The notes: generated from the letters alone by a model not told the origin. Counted from the first letter of the stretch, positions 48,791 through 61,420 are shown. The stretch: 64,000 nucleotides of DNA from Progne subis subis (GCA_022316685.1 JAKJHU010000083.1:992001-1056000); one strand, 5' to 3'. A program made the numbers and translations.

Positions 48791-50119
48791 CTTTCTGTGC
48801 TACTTTTGTCCCCTGCATTTGAAAGGGAAGAGCCTTTTCCATTTCCTGGCACTTGTGAATGTGATGATGTTCCTTCAGAGGGGCTGTGCAGAAGCAGAGC
48901 AGATCCGCACCTACAAAAACCTGTACGTTCATATTCTCTTTGTGCAACTAAATTAAATATATAAATATCTGTGAATGAATCTGAACTCTTCCTCCTTTGA
49001 AGAGCAAACTTCCTTTAATTAAATAGTCTTTTCCTACTGTCTGATGTTAGTGACATTTTATAATCATACAATTACTGCTTCATTTCAATTTTATCTTATC
49101 TTCAGAGGTCAAGAAGGGTAATATTCCAACATAACCAGACTCAGTGAGAAGGTAACAGATGACAGGAGTTCTTGCATGGTATTCTCATCACTAGATCTTG
49201 AAGTGCATCAGAAGAATATGGAATTTTATCCCTGTTTAAAGGTGATGGGAACTGTGGCCCTGTGAGGATGTCCAGCATGGTTATATGCAAACTTCTCCAC
49301 GTGTTCTAGTGCCTAAATATCCCATTAGACTCCTGAAAAATAGATTAAAATACAATGTGGAAACACAAGAGCAAGAAAATTTAATGGAATTTTAATGGGA
49401 TAAAATTGGGATTAAAAAAAAATAAATCACATTTTAATACCCTATTACTAATTACTGTTGCCATTATTTTTTTCTTTCTTTCTTACTACTTTTGATATAC
49501 TTTTCTGATTTAAAAATCTTTGGAAATATGGAGTATAACTCAAAAGATAACAGCTTATAGTAATAATGGGAATATTTTTATAATTTTAATTTTATTATAG
49601 GGTTTTTTTTTAATATAAGTTTTGCATGTTGGTGATTTTTTTTTTTTTTCCTGCTTATTTAGTGGTTTTGTGTGTTGCTGCTTTAGGGTTTTCCTTGGTG
49701 GGCTCTGTGATGGTACAGAGTTTGTAGGTGTGTTCTTGGATTTTTACTGGCTTCTGGCTCTTTCTGAACCCCAGATTTCTGCAGGTTTCTCCTAATGCAG
49801 AGCATAGAAATGGGAATTTTTCCTAATGTGACACACAGAGGGCTGTGTACAATTCAAATGCTAGTATGTAGAAACCAAATCTCACAAAGGGGTGTGCTAA
49901 CATTTGTCTTTATTCACACTCTACTTCAAAGGATACGTGCCAAGCCTTGCTTGACACTCAGAGCATTCTACATTGTACAAATTCATGCCTGAAAGGCAGA
50001 GAGAAACACTTCCTTTTGCCTAGTTTAAGTCTTTGATCCCATGGAAAAGTGACTTTTTCCTTATGTGACCCCACCTGAACCTTCTTTGCTGATTCTTGCA
50101 CTTTCTCCCGCATTTCCGT
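48791..50119. other. unique non-coding sequence, very AT-rich
   Basis: No gene recognised. A scrap at about 49,223-49,266 (TTTATCCCTGTTTAAAGGTG and onward) faintly resembles the reversed MIR core but is too short to call. A T run of about 15 nt at about 49,637-49,651 lies to the left of the minus-strand coding remnant and could be its poly-A tail. Confidence 0.45.
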
Positions 50120-51230
50120 GTTAAATTTCCCTTTTTAAGGGAGAAACTGAACAGGAGAGTCTGGATAGGGGATTTTTTTTTTCCTCCCCCCCAGCTGATT
50201 TTATTGCTTTCCTGGGTGCTGGGAAGTCTCTCCTTGACTTTGGTGTTCTTTCTCTTTTTTCCAGTTCACCCTGCAAGCACAGCTCCTTGCTGAGATCAGC
50301 CCGAGCTCCTTTTAGAGAGAACACAAGTTCCTTTTTCACCTGGTCCTTATTAGAATGCATCCTGAGCTCACAGATCCTGCTCAGTAGCTTAGGGTCTATG
50401 TTTTGCCTGCTCTTGGTCATGGCTGTCAGAATTCCCTTGACTTCAAGAATTGTGCTCTCTTAGAGCAGCACAGGCGGGCAAATTCTCTGTTTGCTTCCAG
50501 TTTGCCGAGCCAATCATTTCCCCTTGCAGTCCTTTTTTCCCCTGGAGAATTCATCCAATCCAGGGATATTAATACCTCTCCTGGATGGGTATTTGATACT
50601 GGTCTGCTTTTGCAGGGCTCTGCAATCACTGGCTTTCCCTGAGCTGGAGTTCTCTTCAAAAGCAGCTGCAGAGGAGTTTGTGACTGCTCCAGGATGGGAC
50701 CTCCCACCACCACCCTGGCCAGCTTCAGGCTTGGCCCTGATTTCAGGCTCCTGCTTTGTCCCATATTCCAAGGCACAGGTTTTGAATTCTTTGGCTTCTC
50801 CATCATTTACTTGCGCCATTCGGATGGATTGAGCAACTTGTTCCTGAATCTCATTTTAGATTTCCCCATAATCTCTCCCTGCAGATGTTGGTGCTTCAGT
50901 GCTCCGTGGAGTGATGCTTTGCTTTTTATGTACTCAAGCAACACACAGTCTGCAGCCAGCTCCTGAAACTCACACAGTATTTAAGAATATGTTTAAATGC
51001 AAGGTCTTACAGAAAATGCAAATTTATTACTTCTCTCTTGATTCTCACGATAGATTTCTGGAGAGTGCTCTGATGCTTTTTTTTATTGGTGCTATCACTA
51101 CTTTGCCTTCATGCTGATTTTCTTTCTTTGCCAGAGCCCCATAACACTTGTTATCAGTAGCTACAATTTCCTGCCACCTGTGGTGGAATATATTTCTTCG
51201 TTATGAGCTTTTTGCTGCTTCCTCAAGTTT
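50120..51230 (-). pseudogene. decayed coding remnant, origin unknown
   Basis: On the minus strand one reading frame stays protein-like from about 50,960 down to 50,121 with only two stops, both between 50,421 and 50,513. It includes open runs of 101 and 99 codons in register. A one-base shift near 50,860 joins it to a further open stretch upstream that looks similar in character, and shorter protein-like pieces reach about 51,230. The translation is rich in K, E, R and Q with amphipathic runs such as EIQEQVAQSIRMAQ, suggesting coiled coil, then a low-complexity G/S-rich part and a basic C-terminal part (RICELRMHSNKDQVKKEL). Flanks are AT-rich with dense stops. I do not recognise the source: a retrocopy of a cellular gene, a retroviral gag-like fragment, or less likely an old exon. 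The T run at 49,637-49,651 would suit a poly-A tail. Confidence 0.4.
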
Positions 51231-53248
51231 TGTCTTTGATTAGCTGCTATGGAATTTTTACACATCATCATTGCTTGTCCTGCAAAACTTGATTATCTGA
51301 TAGATAAGAAAATTCCTACTTCCAGCTTCTTTTGGCCCAGATAATTTAGTGCCACTTCTGGTACCAGCACTGACCTGAACTGATGCTAAATCTGGTGTGA
51401 GAGAATGTGGTGGAAGGCTGGGTTTTGTAGAGTTTATTTGGGATTTGTGTTTGTGTTTATTTTCCCTCCTTTCCTTAAAGTGTAAGAGCACTGGAAATGC
51501 CAAGGCTGGGATCAGTGACCTACCTGAACTGGGCGGGAATATAGCAGAGCTCATAACTTTGTAGTCTGAATTTGGTGAACATTTTCTAGATCTTATTTGC
51601 AGCAATTTTACACCCCTGTTTTAGAATTGGTTATAATTTTAATGATCTCTTTATAAAGGACAACATTTAGCAGAGGTTTGCCACTCACTATAAAATGTGG
51701 GAATAATGTGCTGTGAATTCTTCTGCCCAGACCCAAAAAGAAGAGAGTGTAAATTACATGAGCTCCTGGCTTCATAAATACAAACATGGATGTGGTTTTT
51801 GTCCATTAAATGCGGTTTTATGGACTCAGTTTAAAAAACCTATGGCAGGAGCAGCTGCCCATCTTCTCCTCTGTAGCAGGTAGTTTCTTCTCTCCACCAG
51901 CATCATCTGGGATGAGGATAAAAACTGAGTTTATCAGACTAGTGAGAAAAGGAGCATGTGTGTATATGAAGGCAAATGTAAATTTCCAGCATCAAAAAGA
52001 GGACTTGGTAACTGCAGATGTGTGGCTTAAACACTGTAGGAGGAGAGGGAAGGAAGGGTTTTGTTTCTTTGTGCTGAGCTCTGCTGGAGCAGCTGCTGCG
52101 AGCTCTGCACAGAGCTGAAGTGGCGTCGGAGGTGAAGCTGCTGCCACTGTCTGGGATGAAATGATCCAGCTGATTCTGCTGGGAAAGCACTGCCCAGGGG
52201 GAATGCTGAGGGAGAGAGAGAAGAATCATTTCCTATAATCTTTATTGGCATTTAAAGCTTTACACTTGCTAACCTTACCAAGCCCCCAGATATAAATTCA
52301 AGCTTGGAGGGAGATGACTCCACGTTAGTTTTTAGAAATATGTGTTAGACGGAAGAGCCCTAAAAGCCTGGTCATAAAATGATCCCTGGCACTGCTGGAA
52401 AAGCTGTAAGGATGACCCCAGTGGGTGTCCCTGTGACCACTTTTCCCAGGTACTTCTGTCACTTCTGGGCTGCTCTGGCTGATGGCCTCTCTGTTTGTTT
52501 GGTTGTCTCCTTTGGGGTTTTGATTTGGGCAGGTTTCTGTTGTTGTTGATTGGTTGGTTTGGTTTTTTTTCCCCAAACCTCACTGGTGAGGGATCCTTCC
52601 TTTCCCCATCATCCCACAGGTCCCCAGAGTGCCCAGTCCTGCTGGAGTAGGTGGTTCTCATCTGTGCATATTTCTATCAGTGGTGCTGGAGGAACAGCAC
52701 CCAAGTGGAAATTAAATCAGTGCCCATCCCAAACAAGCTGTTTTCTTTGTGGCATGAAGGCACTTCTCCCCTCAGTGGGATTCCTGGAGGAATGACATGG
52801 CCATGGAGCATGTGGGACTCAGGGAGCAGCTGAATCCTCATTTTCTCATAAGCCTCTTTTAATTTTTTTTCTAAAACCCATCAAGTAGCATTTTTGAAAA
52901 TTAGCAATGTACAGTTTCTGAGGAGAGCTAGCAGCAGGTTCTTTCTTTATGGTGAGAGTTTAACAAGGGAACTTCTTTTTCCATATCCAGCTCCAGACCT
53001 TCTGGATCAGAAGTGGCATCTGAAGCAAAGCTTGGAAGCACCAGGAGTGGGTCCTTTGCAGGGATGATCCAGGGAATTGTGGAGAGAGGTTGGTTAGTGG
53101 ATTATGCAGGGTGGTGGGGTTGCTTTGTGTGAACAGATCAGGCTAGGTGATGATTTTTGGGAAATATGGTGAATGGGTGGCCAATGAGGTCTTGTCAGAA
53201 CAAAGGGTGGGTGCTCCAGCTCAACAGCCCAGGCCAGGGTCCTCTGAT

Positions 53249-53287
53249 GGAAAGAAAGAAAGAAAGGAAAAGAAGAAGGAAAAAACA
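53249..53287 (+). repeat. GAAA/GAAG-rich microsatellite
   Basis: Four GAAA units run into GGAAAAGAAGAAGG. Purine-rich low complexity. Confidence 0.85.
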
Positions 53288-55001
53288 ACCAGAGGCAATC
53301 AAATTACAGACACAGCCCAACTGTTTTAGTGTTTTAGACTAAAGGATAGCAAACTGGGATTGCAAAAGCTAAAGGAGGAGACTGCAAATGCTCAAACACA
53401 ACATTACTAAGGGTCAGAGAATTTTCTATCTTGTCTTCATGGTGTTTAAATTAATCTTGGTAAGGTATGGATGGGTAAAGAGCAAAATTTTAAAAAAGGA
53501 GAACCTGAAAAAATAATTTTACTGGAATCTGCTCCTGAAAGAAAAATAGCAGAAAAAGAAACCCATCGAAATCATCATTAAATATAGAAAGGGGTTTAAA
53601 GCACTGGATTTTTTTTGCAGCTGCGTGTGTATGAATATACAGAGGGACTGGTTTGCCTGTTCATACATGCACTGCTGGAGTTCAGCAGCAGTCCCAAGGT
53701 ACAGCAAGACTTAAACCTGTAAAAAGCTTCAGTTGTTTCCCATGTGGAGGCTCATTTGAATCCTCTGATTTTGCTGCAGAAACCTTGGCCCTTGTGATGG
53801 TGTTATTTATTTTTCCATAAATTTTGTATGTGATGAGACTTTTTATTTCTGTGGCCAAATTTGAGTAAAACAGATAATCTTCACACTACAAATTTAAAAA
53901 GCATGTGATTTAGATTTTATTTTTCACTTTGCTTACAAAAGGTTTGTTGTGCTCACAAAACACTCTCTCATTATAAGACTTTTTAAGTTCTTGTGATGGT
54001 GGCTCAGTCCTTGTCTGCTAGGAGCTGGAATCTGGTTGGAATGATTCATTTTGAGCTGCTATTTTGGGGGCACTCACATCATCTTGGATGAGGCTTCACA
54101 TGAAATGGATGGGAAAATAGGAGTTTATATCCCTCCTCCACCCAGCAATTTAAATGAAAATCCATAACACTTGAGCAGGAGACTGTCATTGGGAGCTCTT
54201 TGGGAAGAACACGCTTTAAAAATACAGCAGGGAAAAAACAAGGCAGGATCACAGGAATGGTGGGAAATGGAGGAAATCCTGTAAGCAGTACCCAAAGCCA
54301 CACTTGGCTTTAAGTCACAGATGTTTGCAGAACCTGAATAGAATATCAGCCAAACCAGCTCAAATGAAATTAAAACTGCAGCAAGGCAGGAGAGAAGCTC
54401 TGCTTATTTTCTCACACATTGAGGCAGAAGGATCTGCTCCCAGATGGGGTTTGGAGACGTTTGTCATTGGCTGGGAAGGATGGAGAAGGAAGGGAGAACA
54501 CAGGTCTGTCGTTAGAGCTCTGAAATATTACCAGAGAAGGTCACTTTCCAAAGAGAGGAGTCTGATGTTCTATAAAATGGGATTAAAAAAAATAAAATTA
54601 AAACTTTTACACTGGGTAATAGTAGTGTCATTTTCATGGCTGTGGCTACTGGCTTGAAGTTGCTGCCAGTCTGCTCTGTAGTGTTTAAAATTGAGTGTTA
54701 CGAGCAAATGAAATACTGTGACATTATTTATATGAGTATTTCTAAAGTACAGAAACAAAATGCACTTCTGCTCATATGCAATCAAAATGAAAAAAGTTTA
54801 TTGCAGCTTTGAATGAGCAGTGAATTTAATGAAACTTCTGTTACACTGGGCTTGGTTCCTTGTTGATTAATGAGAAAAAAATTCCATATTTCTCAATGCA
54901 GGAAGAAGTCATGTACAGAAGTACAATCTGAATCATATTTTTCATGCAAGTTGTGAATAGTTTAAAGGTTTTGGTTCACTGCTCTGCAGCGTGGGTTTGG
55001 G

Positions 55002-55016
55002 TTTTTTTTTTTTTTT
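55002..55016 (+). repeat. poly-T tract (15 nt)
   Basis: Uninterrupted T run followed by CCCC. Confidence 0.9.
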
Positions 55017-57726
55017 CCCCTCTTTGTTTATAGGCTGCAGCTGTAACATAACCCAGGCAAGAGTCCTGTGATGTTACACTTGCCCACTTTGACCAGTCAG
55101 TGATGAATATTCACTTGTTGTGGGAGCAGATGGGATCCCTAGTCCGTGCAGAAATCCTGTTAGAAGTATTTCCTTTTGTACTTCTGTTCCAGTTCTTTTC
55201 ACGGCGCCCTTCCATTTGGGACATGTTTGGGGAGATCTGTGTGCTGACAAAATATTGAAAGGTGAACAAAGAGGGAGTGGAATGAATCTGTCCTCTCCGC
55301 CCTGTGAGAATGCCTGACACATTCTTGGTGTGCTCCTGTGTTCTGAGGGGTGGTTTCTACCTGGATGAAAGGAAGTTTGAACTCTGCAGAATTTGGGTGG
55401 GCAGGGATTAAGGTTTGCTGTGTGGAAAGCAGGGACTGGTCATTGAGGAGCAACTTTGTGCTCAGCTTTACCACCAGTAAATGAGTTATTCCCACACAAG
55501 TCCTGGATTGCTGTAAAAGAAAGGTTTTCTCCGAATAAAGCCGTAATAAGTCCAAGGAATTCTTGCCAGAAATTTTACAGTGCCAGTCCCATGGAGTTCT
55601 AAGGCAATGTAATCCACAGTATTTATAGAACTTCATTAAACATCACCTGTTAATTCCCCTTCAAATTGAGGACAGGGAACCAAAGTAACATAAAATAAAG
55701 AAAAATGACTCTGCCATGAGACCTTAATGATTCTTTCCATGTCTTGAGTATGTTCCCTGGGATTATTCTGCTAATTTTCTACCTTTAATTGTTTGGTAAA
55801 TGAAATTATAAAGTGATGCTGTACATTGGACTGGAAATTGTTTGGTGCTGGAGCTGTCTGGTTGTGTGAATTTTGATGGACAAGTAATTTTTCGCCATAA
55901 TATCATTTATGTATCTGGAGTAATTCTGCCATCCAGGATTTAACAGCTCCTTCTAATCGATTGCTAAAATTTCATTTTTGTGATTTTTACCTTTTTCTAA
56001 AGTAGTCTTTTCACTCATATTCTGAAACAGAAGGAAATTTTCCTAGAAGCAATTCTTTGTGCAAACTCTCTTCTGGGGAGAGCTCTTATTGCAAAATGCC
56101 TGATATCTTTACTGCATCTGATCCAAAAGTGCAAAAGGTCAAAAACGTCCTAATGTGTTTTGGAAATCCACATGTCAGCACAGCACATTTCAGAAGGGCT
56201 GTTTGGGGCTTTGTAGAAATTGCATTTTTCCTTTTCATTTTAATTTTATACCTGGAAAGGATTAGGGGAAGGATTCGGCTGTTGGCCGAGTGGTAAAACA
56301 GAAAATATTTTTAGAGTGGAAGATGTGTACTGGGAAAGATTGAGGACTCAGAGGGATGTGGCATGATCAAATATTTATAAATTTTAATTATGAGTAATAA
56401 TTAGTGAGTGATGTAGGAAAAACATTTTTAGTGAATTTTTTCCATCTCCAATGCCAAATCTCCGTGTTTGTTTGTTCCTGGTTATTATTCCTGACCTTGT
56501 TCCCTACTGAAGAGATCTCACAGCAGAGTATCATCCAACCCAAAATATCATTTCCTAGAGAGCAATATTGATTTAGTTACTCACTCTGCCTTTCCATCAC
56601 CCTTCATTTTGCCAGAGCTGCTCCCCGGTGATAGTGACCTTGCAAGATGACAGATTAATTCCAGTGTCTGGGAATTCGTGCAGGCTGCTACTCAGTCTGC
56701 TCTTTTACAATATGTGTACACATAATATTCTTTAATGTATTAAGAGCAGTTCAACTTTGACCAACTCAAATGCAGGAGAAGCTTTAAAAACTCATCTTTT
56801 TTTTTTCCTGCTCTCTGCTCTTAAGTCCCTCCTGTCACCTGCAAATCCTTTGGCTCCAATCTGTTCAGTGGCAAAATGAAGCAGCATTCACATAAATCTT
56901 ACAGTGCCTGGGTGCAAGATGCACCCAAAATGTGTCCCAAATCTCACAATGAACCAATCTGTGGGGTCCAGATGTCAAATTCTTGATGTCACCTGTCAGG
57001 ATGAGCTGCCCAGAGCAACGAGCCTCATTCCAGGGCAGTGGAATTGGGCTCTCCAGGTACCTCTGGGAGAGAGTATCTTCAGAAGCTGCTCTCAGAAAAG
57101 AAGCCACAACTCCTCCAGTCCTCCCAGCTGCTCCCCAAAATCTCTGTGACAGTTTAACTGCTTTGATTTTAATTCAAAATGGCCTTTGGGAGATGGCTTC
57201 ACTGTCACTGATTAATGTGACGATTTAAAATGGGATTTTTAGCATGGAATTTAGGGGATTTTTTTACAATTTTCATAGCCCTGATGAAAACCACTCTGCA
57301 GTTTGCAGCCAACCTGTTTTGGTTTGGGTTTGTTTGTTTGTTTTTAACTCATCCATATGGTCGTTATGAATACATGGCACAGAAGGTGCTGAGAGGGACA
57401 TATTAATAACTGGGAGCACATAAATCCATTAAAGATTAACTTTGCAGTTGTGACCATGCTTATGCATATTCTGTTTTCTATTGTGGGAAATATTAGTCAA
57501 AAGCTGTGAGAAGCAACCGCAAAAAGAGGCTGTAACTTCTGAGGGATACAGAAAATTCTCTTTGCGTGCACACCGTGGAGTTTCCTGAGCAGAAGTGATT
57601 TATGTTTGATTTTGCAAAGCGAATGTGCACACGACATAGAGATGTTCTCCACTGGGACACTTCGACTGAGTTTAGTAACTTGAGATCAGAGAGCCTTGGT
57701 GGTCAGTGAGGGATCACCATCCATGG

Positions 57727-57740
57727 TGATAATTACCTTC
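57727..57740 (+). promoter_or_regulatory. copy 1 of a shared GATA/homeodomain-like 14-mer
   Basis: TGATAATTACCTTC occurs here and again at 59,055-59,068. It combines a GATA-like word (TGATAA) with a homeodomain core (TAATTA or AATTAC). The surrounding 250 bp is unique, with CpG-containing words (GCAACCGC, GTGCACACGACA) and no repeat similarity. Regulatory function is an inference only. Confidence 0.25.
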
Positions 57741-58899
57741 TTGTGGAAGGGGATGACCGACCTTTGTGAGGTTTGGTGGGGCTGAGACACGTGGTTGCTG
57801 CATCACAGCTTCAGCTGATGGAAAACTGGGGTTTGGCCTTTTTTTGGTTTTGAGCTCCATGGGCCCAGTCCTGCCCTGCTCTGGCTCCTGCTTTGAGCTG
57901 ATCCAAGTCCTGCTGGGTCTTCAAAGGGCCCATGGTGGAAGCAGCCGATCCAACACCTAAAGCTCTGACCATGAAGGAAAAGCACTTAGAGAAGAATTTC
58001 GTTCTTTAAAACCCAAGATAGAGCTGATTCTGTTAAAGTTCCTTAATGCAGCAGTTGTGCTCAATCCTTCCCAGGGACAGCAGAAATTCCATAAGATCAC
58101 AAGTGATTTTAGCATTGGGATTAATATCCAATGCATGTTCTTGTGGTTAATGCACTTTCAGCTACATTTGCCTTGAAAGGAAAAGATTTAGCTCATCCTG
58201 TGGTTTTTTTTTTTTTTAATTATTTTTTTAAAGAGGACTCATTATTGCAGAAAGCAAAATCAAAAGCTGTGTGTCTTTGTGAATTTAAATTTGCATCTGA
58301 GCTGTTGCACCAATTGGCTTCCAGTCGGGATTTTCTTTTTCCTGGAGCTGATGGGATAGCAGCATGCTTTGCTTGGACAGTGAAAATGGCCCAGCGAAAG
58401 TAGTAGTTGAAATTGAGATCCATGAAGGAATATTTGTTGACAAAAGCAGAACAAGAATCCCATTCCCTTCTCCTTGAGCATCACTTTGCTGCCGTTAACC
58501 CTGTGGTGAGCTGGCTGGGGAACAAAAAAAAGCAGAAACAAAGCAAAAGCCGAGCTTCAGGAAGACAGAAAGGAAATCTCTGTAAATCCAGGTCTCTGAA
58601 ATGAATGTCTCTGAGGTGAAGACAAGCTCCAGTCCCACATGGGGAGCAGGGGGAGGCTGCACTGAGGAAGAGAAGGATGTGGCACAGGTCTCTGGCAGGA
58701 GGCATCTCCTGCATCTGCTTGGGTGTGCTCCATTCTGCCTCTAAGAGATGCTTAACTTCCAAACTGAAATATTACACTGTCAAAGAGAGTTGAAAAGAAC
58801 CTGTAGAATCTGCATCCAAGTAGAAAGATTAAATGAAACAAAAATTAACAGTTTTTCCATTGTGAGATCGCTCTTGGATAGGGGAGCAGTGTGGCTCTC
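57741..58899. other. unique non-coding sequence
   Basis: No gene recognised. A T14 run lies at about 58,206-58,219. Overlapping open frames on both strands near 58,131-58,762 have no known domain. Confidence 0.5.
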
Positions 58900-59170
58900 G
58901 CAGAGATATTAATTGGGCTCACAAGGTTTGTTTGTCAGCTCTGAGTGAGAAGCCTGTGTGTATGGAGACTCCAGAGAAGGAGCAAACACTGAGCTCCACA
59001 CGGCAGAGCTGTGCAGAGGTTAACTCTGTGATTATGGCCAGGCCTCATCTGATGTGATAATTACCTTCGGCACCTTTGTGTCTAGGCCTAATTCATCTCG
59101 CAAAGATAAGGTCATCATTTACATCTTAACCTCATTCTTCGCGTGCCAAATAACACAGCTGTTACAATAA
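58900..59170. promoter_or_regulatory. possible conserved non-coding element
   Basis: About 270 bp of unique sequence that is dense in transcription-factor-like words: AGATAAGG (GATA type), TGATAATTACCTTC (second copy of the shared 14-mer, 59,055-59,068), CAGCTG (E-box) and paired AGGCCT/AGGCCTAA words. It keeps CpG dinucleotides (CTTCGGC, CTCGCAAAG, TTCGCGTG) in a CpG-poor neighbourhood. This resembles vertebrate developmental enhancers. No alignment could be made, and such words also occur by chance. Confidence 0.3.
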
Positions 59171-59989
59171 AAACTTAGATCTTCCAGTTGGGAGTAGGGA
59201 ACGGAGGCCAGCGTCTGGGGCAAAAGCAGTATTTGGACAGGAAAATATGCAGGAGTAGGTGGAAATTTTGCCTCAAAACAAGCCTTGCGTCGGGGTTTTT
59301 AGTGGATAAACTGAGATTTGCTGTGGCGAGACGTGTCCAATTCTCCAGCAAACATTTGTGAATTTCCAAAGAGGCCATGGTTCAGGTGGTATCTTCATGC
59401 CTTTGGTGGCATTTTATGGTAGGCTCTATAAAGTTACATGTGCCTGGTTAATTTTTAGTTTTGTACTGAGGCTCGGAAACACTTTGTGCAAATATGCTTT
59501 GATAGAGGCTAAAATCCCCAAACTCCAACCTGGGACAGCATTTAGTGTATTTGAAATAGGAGTGGCACGGGTGAGTCCAGATAAAGAGGGGAATATTTAA
59601 GAATTCCCAAGGTGAGGGAGTCTGTAATTGCTACCTGGCACCTGAAGAGGAGATCTAAGTGTAGTCGATAGCTGTGTTGATGATTTCTCCATTAACTCCC
59701 GTGTGTGTGAGTTCTGTTTACAGCTGAATAATTGTTTATATGTAAATAAAGCTACTGCATCTTTCTTTCCCTCTGTAAGGACAGTTTTAGCTTAATTACA
59801 TCGGGGGGAGGTGTGTGGGGAGCTAGGGAACGTTCATCTTGTGATTCATTTTGAATTTGCTTCCTGTCTATTTGCTATGTGGCACACTTAATTGAGTTTT
59901 TTTTTTTTTTTTGTGGGTTTTTGTTTTTTTTTTTTCCCCCCTGCATGAAAAAAAAAGTGCATTCTTTCCCTCTGTTTTTAATCTAATAG
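59171..59989. other. unique non-coding sequence with T-rich tracts
   Basis: No gene recognised. T16 at 59,897-59,912 and a second T/C tract follow at about 59,922-59,941. The last 30 bases form the acceptor-like tract described with the microexon candidate. Confidence 0.5.
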
Positions 59990-60024
59990 GTGACATTTTC
60001 ATTCTTTCTGGAGAATTCATTAAG
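59990..60024 (+). other. possible 35-nt microexon
   Basis: The acceptor-like TTTCCCTCTGTTTTTAATC followed by TAATAG ends at 59,989 and ATTAAG/GTGAGC forms a donor at 60,025. The 35 nt are open in two frames (VTFSFFLENSL from the first base, or DIFILSGEFIK after two bases). A second acceptor-like site, TTCTTTTCCAG, ends only 23 bases later at 60,047, too close for an intron, so the two may be alternatives. No protein is recognised and support is weak. Confidence 0.15.
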
Positions 60025-60746
60025 GTGAGCTGTATCTTCTTTTCCAGGCACCTGAGCGGGCTGAGGTACCACTGTCATTTCTGGTTGTTGATGTTTGAAC
60101 AGTTATAGAATTGCTTTAATTGTGTTGGGGCTTTTTTTTTTTTTTTTACGGTGTGAGAGAAGAGAAATCATGAATTAATCTCTTCAGTGGGCCTTGGCTC
60201 CTCTCACAGCAAAGTTTCCCTCCCGTAAATGCTCAGTATTATGTCAGCTCCCTCGAAGTGTTCATTATCACCTACACACTGGGCGTCAAGTGCTGCTTTC
60301 TAAAGAGATTAGTACCTTCTCCTCCTCCTCCTCCTCCCTCACGCTTGCTCAGCTAAGGAGAAGAAAATCCAAATTGCCGCAGCCATCCGGGATGGGAGAC
60401 GAAAAATAATGCCCTGATTTGGATTTGGTTGCTGCTTCGAGGAGAGAAATGAGATGCAGGATGTGATTCCTCCTCAGCGGTGCTTTTGTGCTGACCTAAT
60501 TCCACCTGACGTCAGGAGCTTTGGCAGGGTAGGGCTGAGCTTTGGATGGGGCTTAGCAGAGAGGGGCTTTGAGGCTTCCAAACCCTCTCCTGCACACCCG
60601 GGGTGCTTCATTAGGGAAACAGGGGCTGGAAGCAAGGCAGGCACGAAAACCTAGGTAATTTTTGGGATAGGGAAGGGAAGCAAAACTGCCATCAAAGTAA
60701 CAAAAAAACCCAAATCCTAATCAAAGGGGACCTTGAACCACTGAAC

Positions 60747-60764
60747 ATATATATATATATATAT
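60747..60764 (+). repeat. (AT)9 microsatellite
   Basis: Perfect AT dinucleotide run. Confidence 0.9.
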
Positions 60765-60964
60765 TTGTTGTTTCTGTTTCTCTTTGTGGCTTTAGTAATA
60801 CACCTATACCCGTGAGAATTTTGGCTAATAGTGCCCTTAGCAGTTTTTTTTTGCCAGCCACCTGGCAAGAACCACTCATCTCTCTTATAAGGGCAGGAAT
60901 TTGGTGTCCTTTACCAGGCAGGACTGACAAAACCAGACAAGTGCAGATTAAGCAGAGGAAAAGG

Positions 60965-60979
60965 AAAAAAAAAAAAAAA
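60965..60979 (+). repeat. poly-A tract (15 nt)
   Basis: Uninterrupted A run inside a purine-rich segment. Confidence 0.9.
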
Positions 60980-61420
60980 GGAAAAATTCCATTTACTTAT
61001 TCCACAGTTGATATACCCTTGGATACCATCTGTGCATGCAGTGAGGATACCCAGTATGAGAAAGGATGGATCACAATGGAAAAAAGCAAATGAAAACATT
61101 CCAAGCAAAACACACCTGTAGCAGTAATGCCTGCTTTTGTGGAACAGGAAGAGTGGCAGTGTTCTTTGAGTTGTGTAACACACAACTCTGTTTTGCAGAG
61201 GTGAACAAGAGACAGTAGAATGAGCTTTTGAGGAATAGGACATGCTGCCACATTGGGAAAGTGCAGGGAGCAGCAGGAGGAGGAGCATTTTCTTTCCCAT
61301 CTCTTGGTTTCTTTTAAATTTCCAGCCATGCCGGCTAAGCGCACTCAGTCTGGATCTTCCTGCTGAGGTCTGTGCTGAAAAAATTCTGGAAGCTTTTGCA
61401 TTGTTTTTTGCTTCCTGTTT

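Larger units (their letters stand above)
51231..57726. other. unique non-coding sequence
   Basis: No gene or transposon recognised. Minus-strand open frame 51,605-51,258 (115 codons) may or may not belong to the neighbouring remnant. A GAAA-rich repeat lies at 53,249-53,287 and a T15 run at 55,002-55,016. Other open frames (up to 145 codons, 55,636-55,199 minus) have no recognisable domain. Confidence 0.5.
60025..61420. other. unique non-coding sequence with simple repeats
   Basis: T16 at 60,132-60,147, a short run of CTC triplets at about 60,320-60,336, an (AT)9 run at 60,747-60,764 and A15 at 60,965-60,979. The stretch 60,170-60,420 is balanced in composition with CpGs and may be constrained. 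Otherwise nothing recognised. Confidence 0.45.

Noticed and set aside
49223..49266. Third possible MIR-like scrap
   Set aside because: Too short and diverged to tell from chance.
48281..51230. LTR and minus-strand coding remnant as parts of one provirus
   Set aside because: Order and strand would allow it, but no second LTR or recognisable retroviral domain is visible to the right of the remnant, so the link is unsupported.
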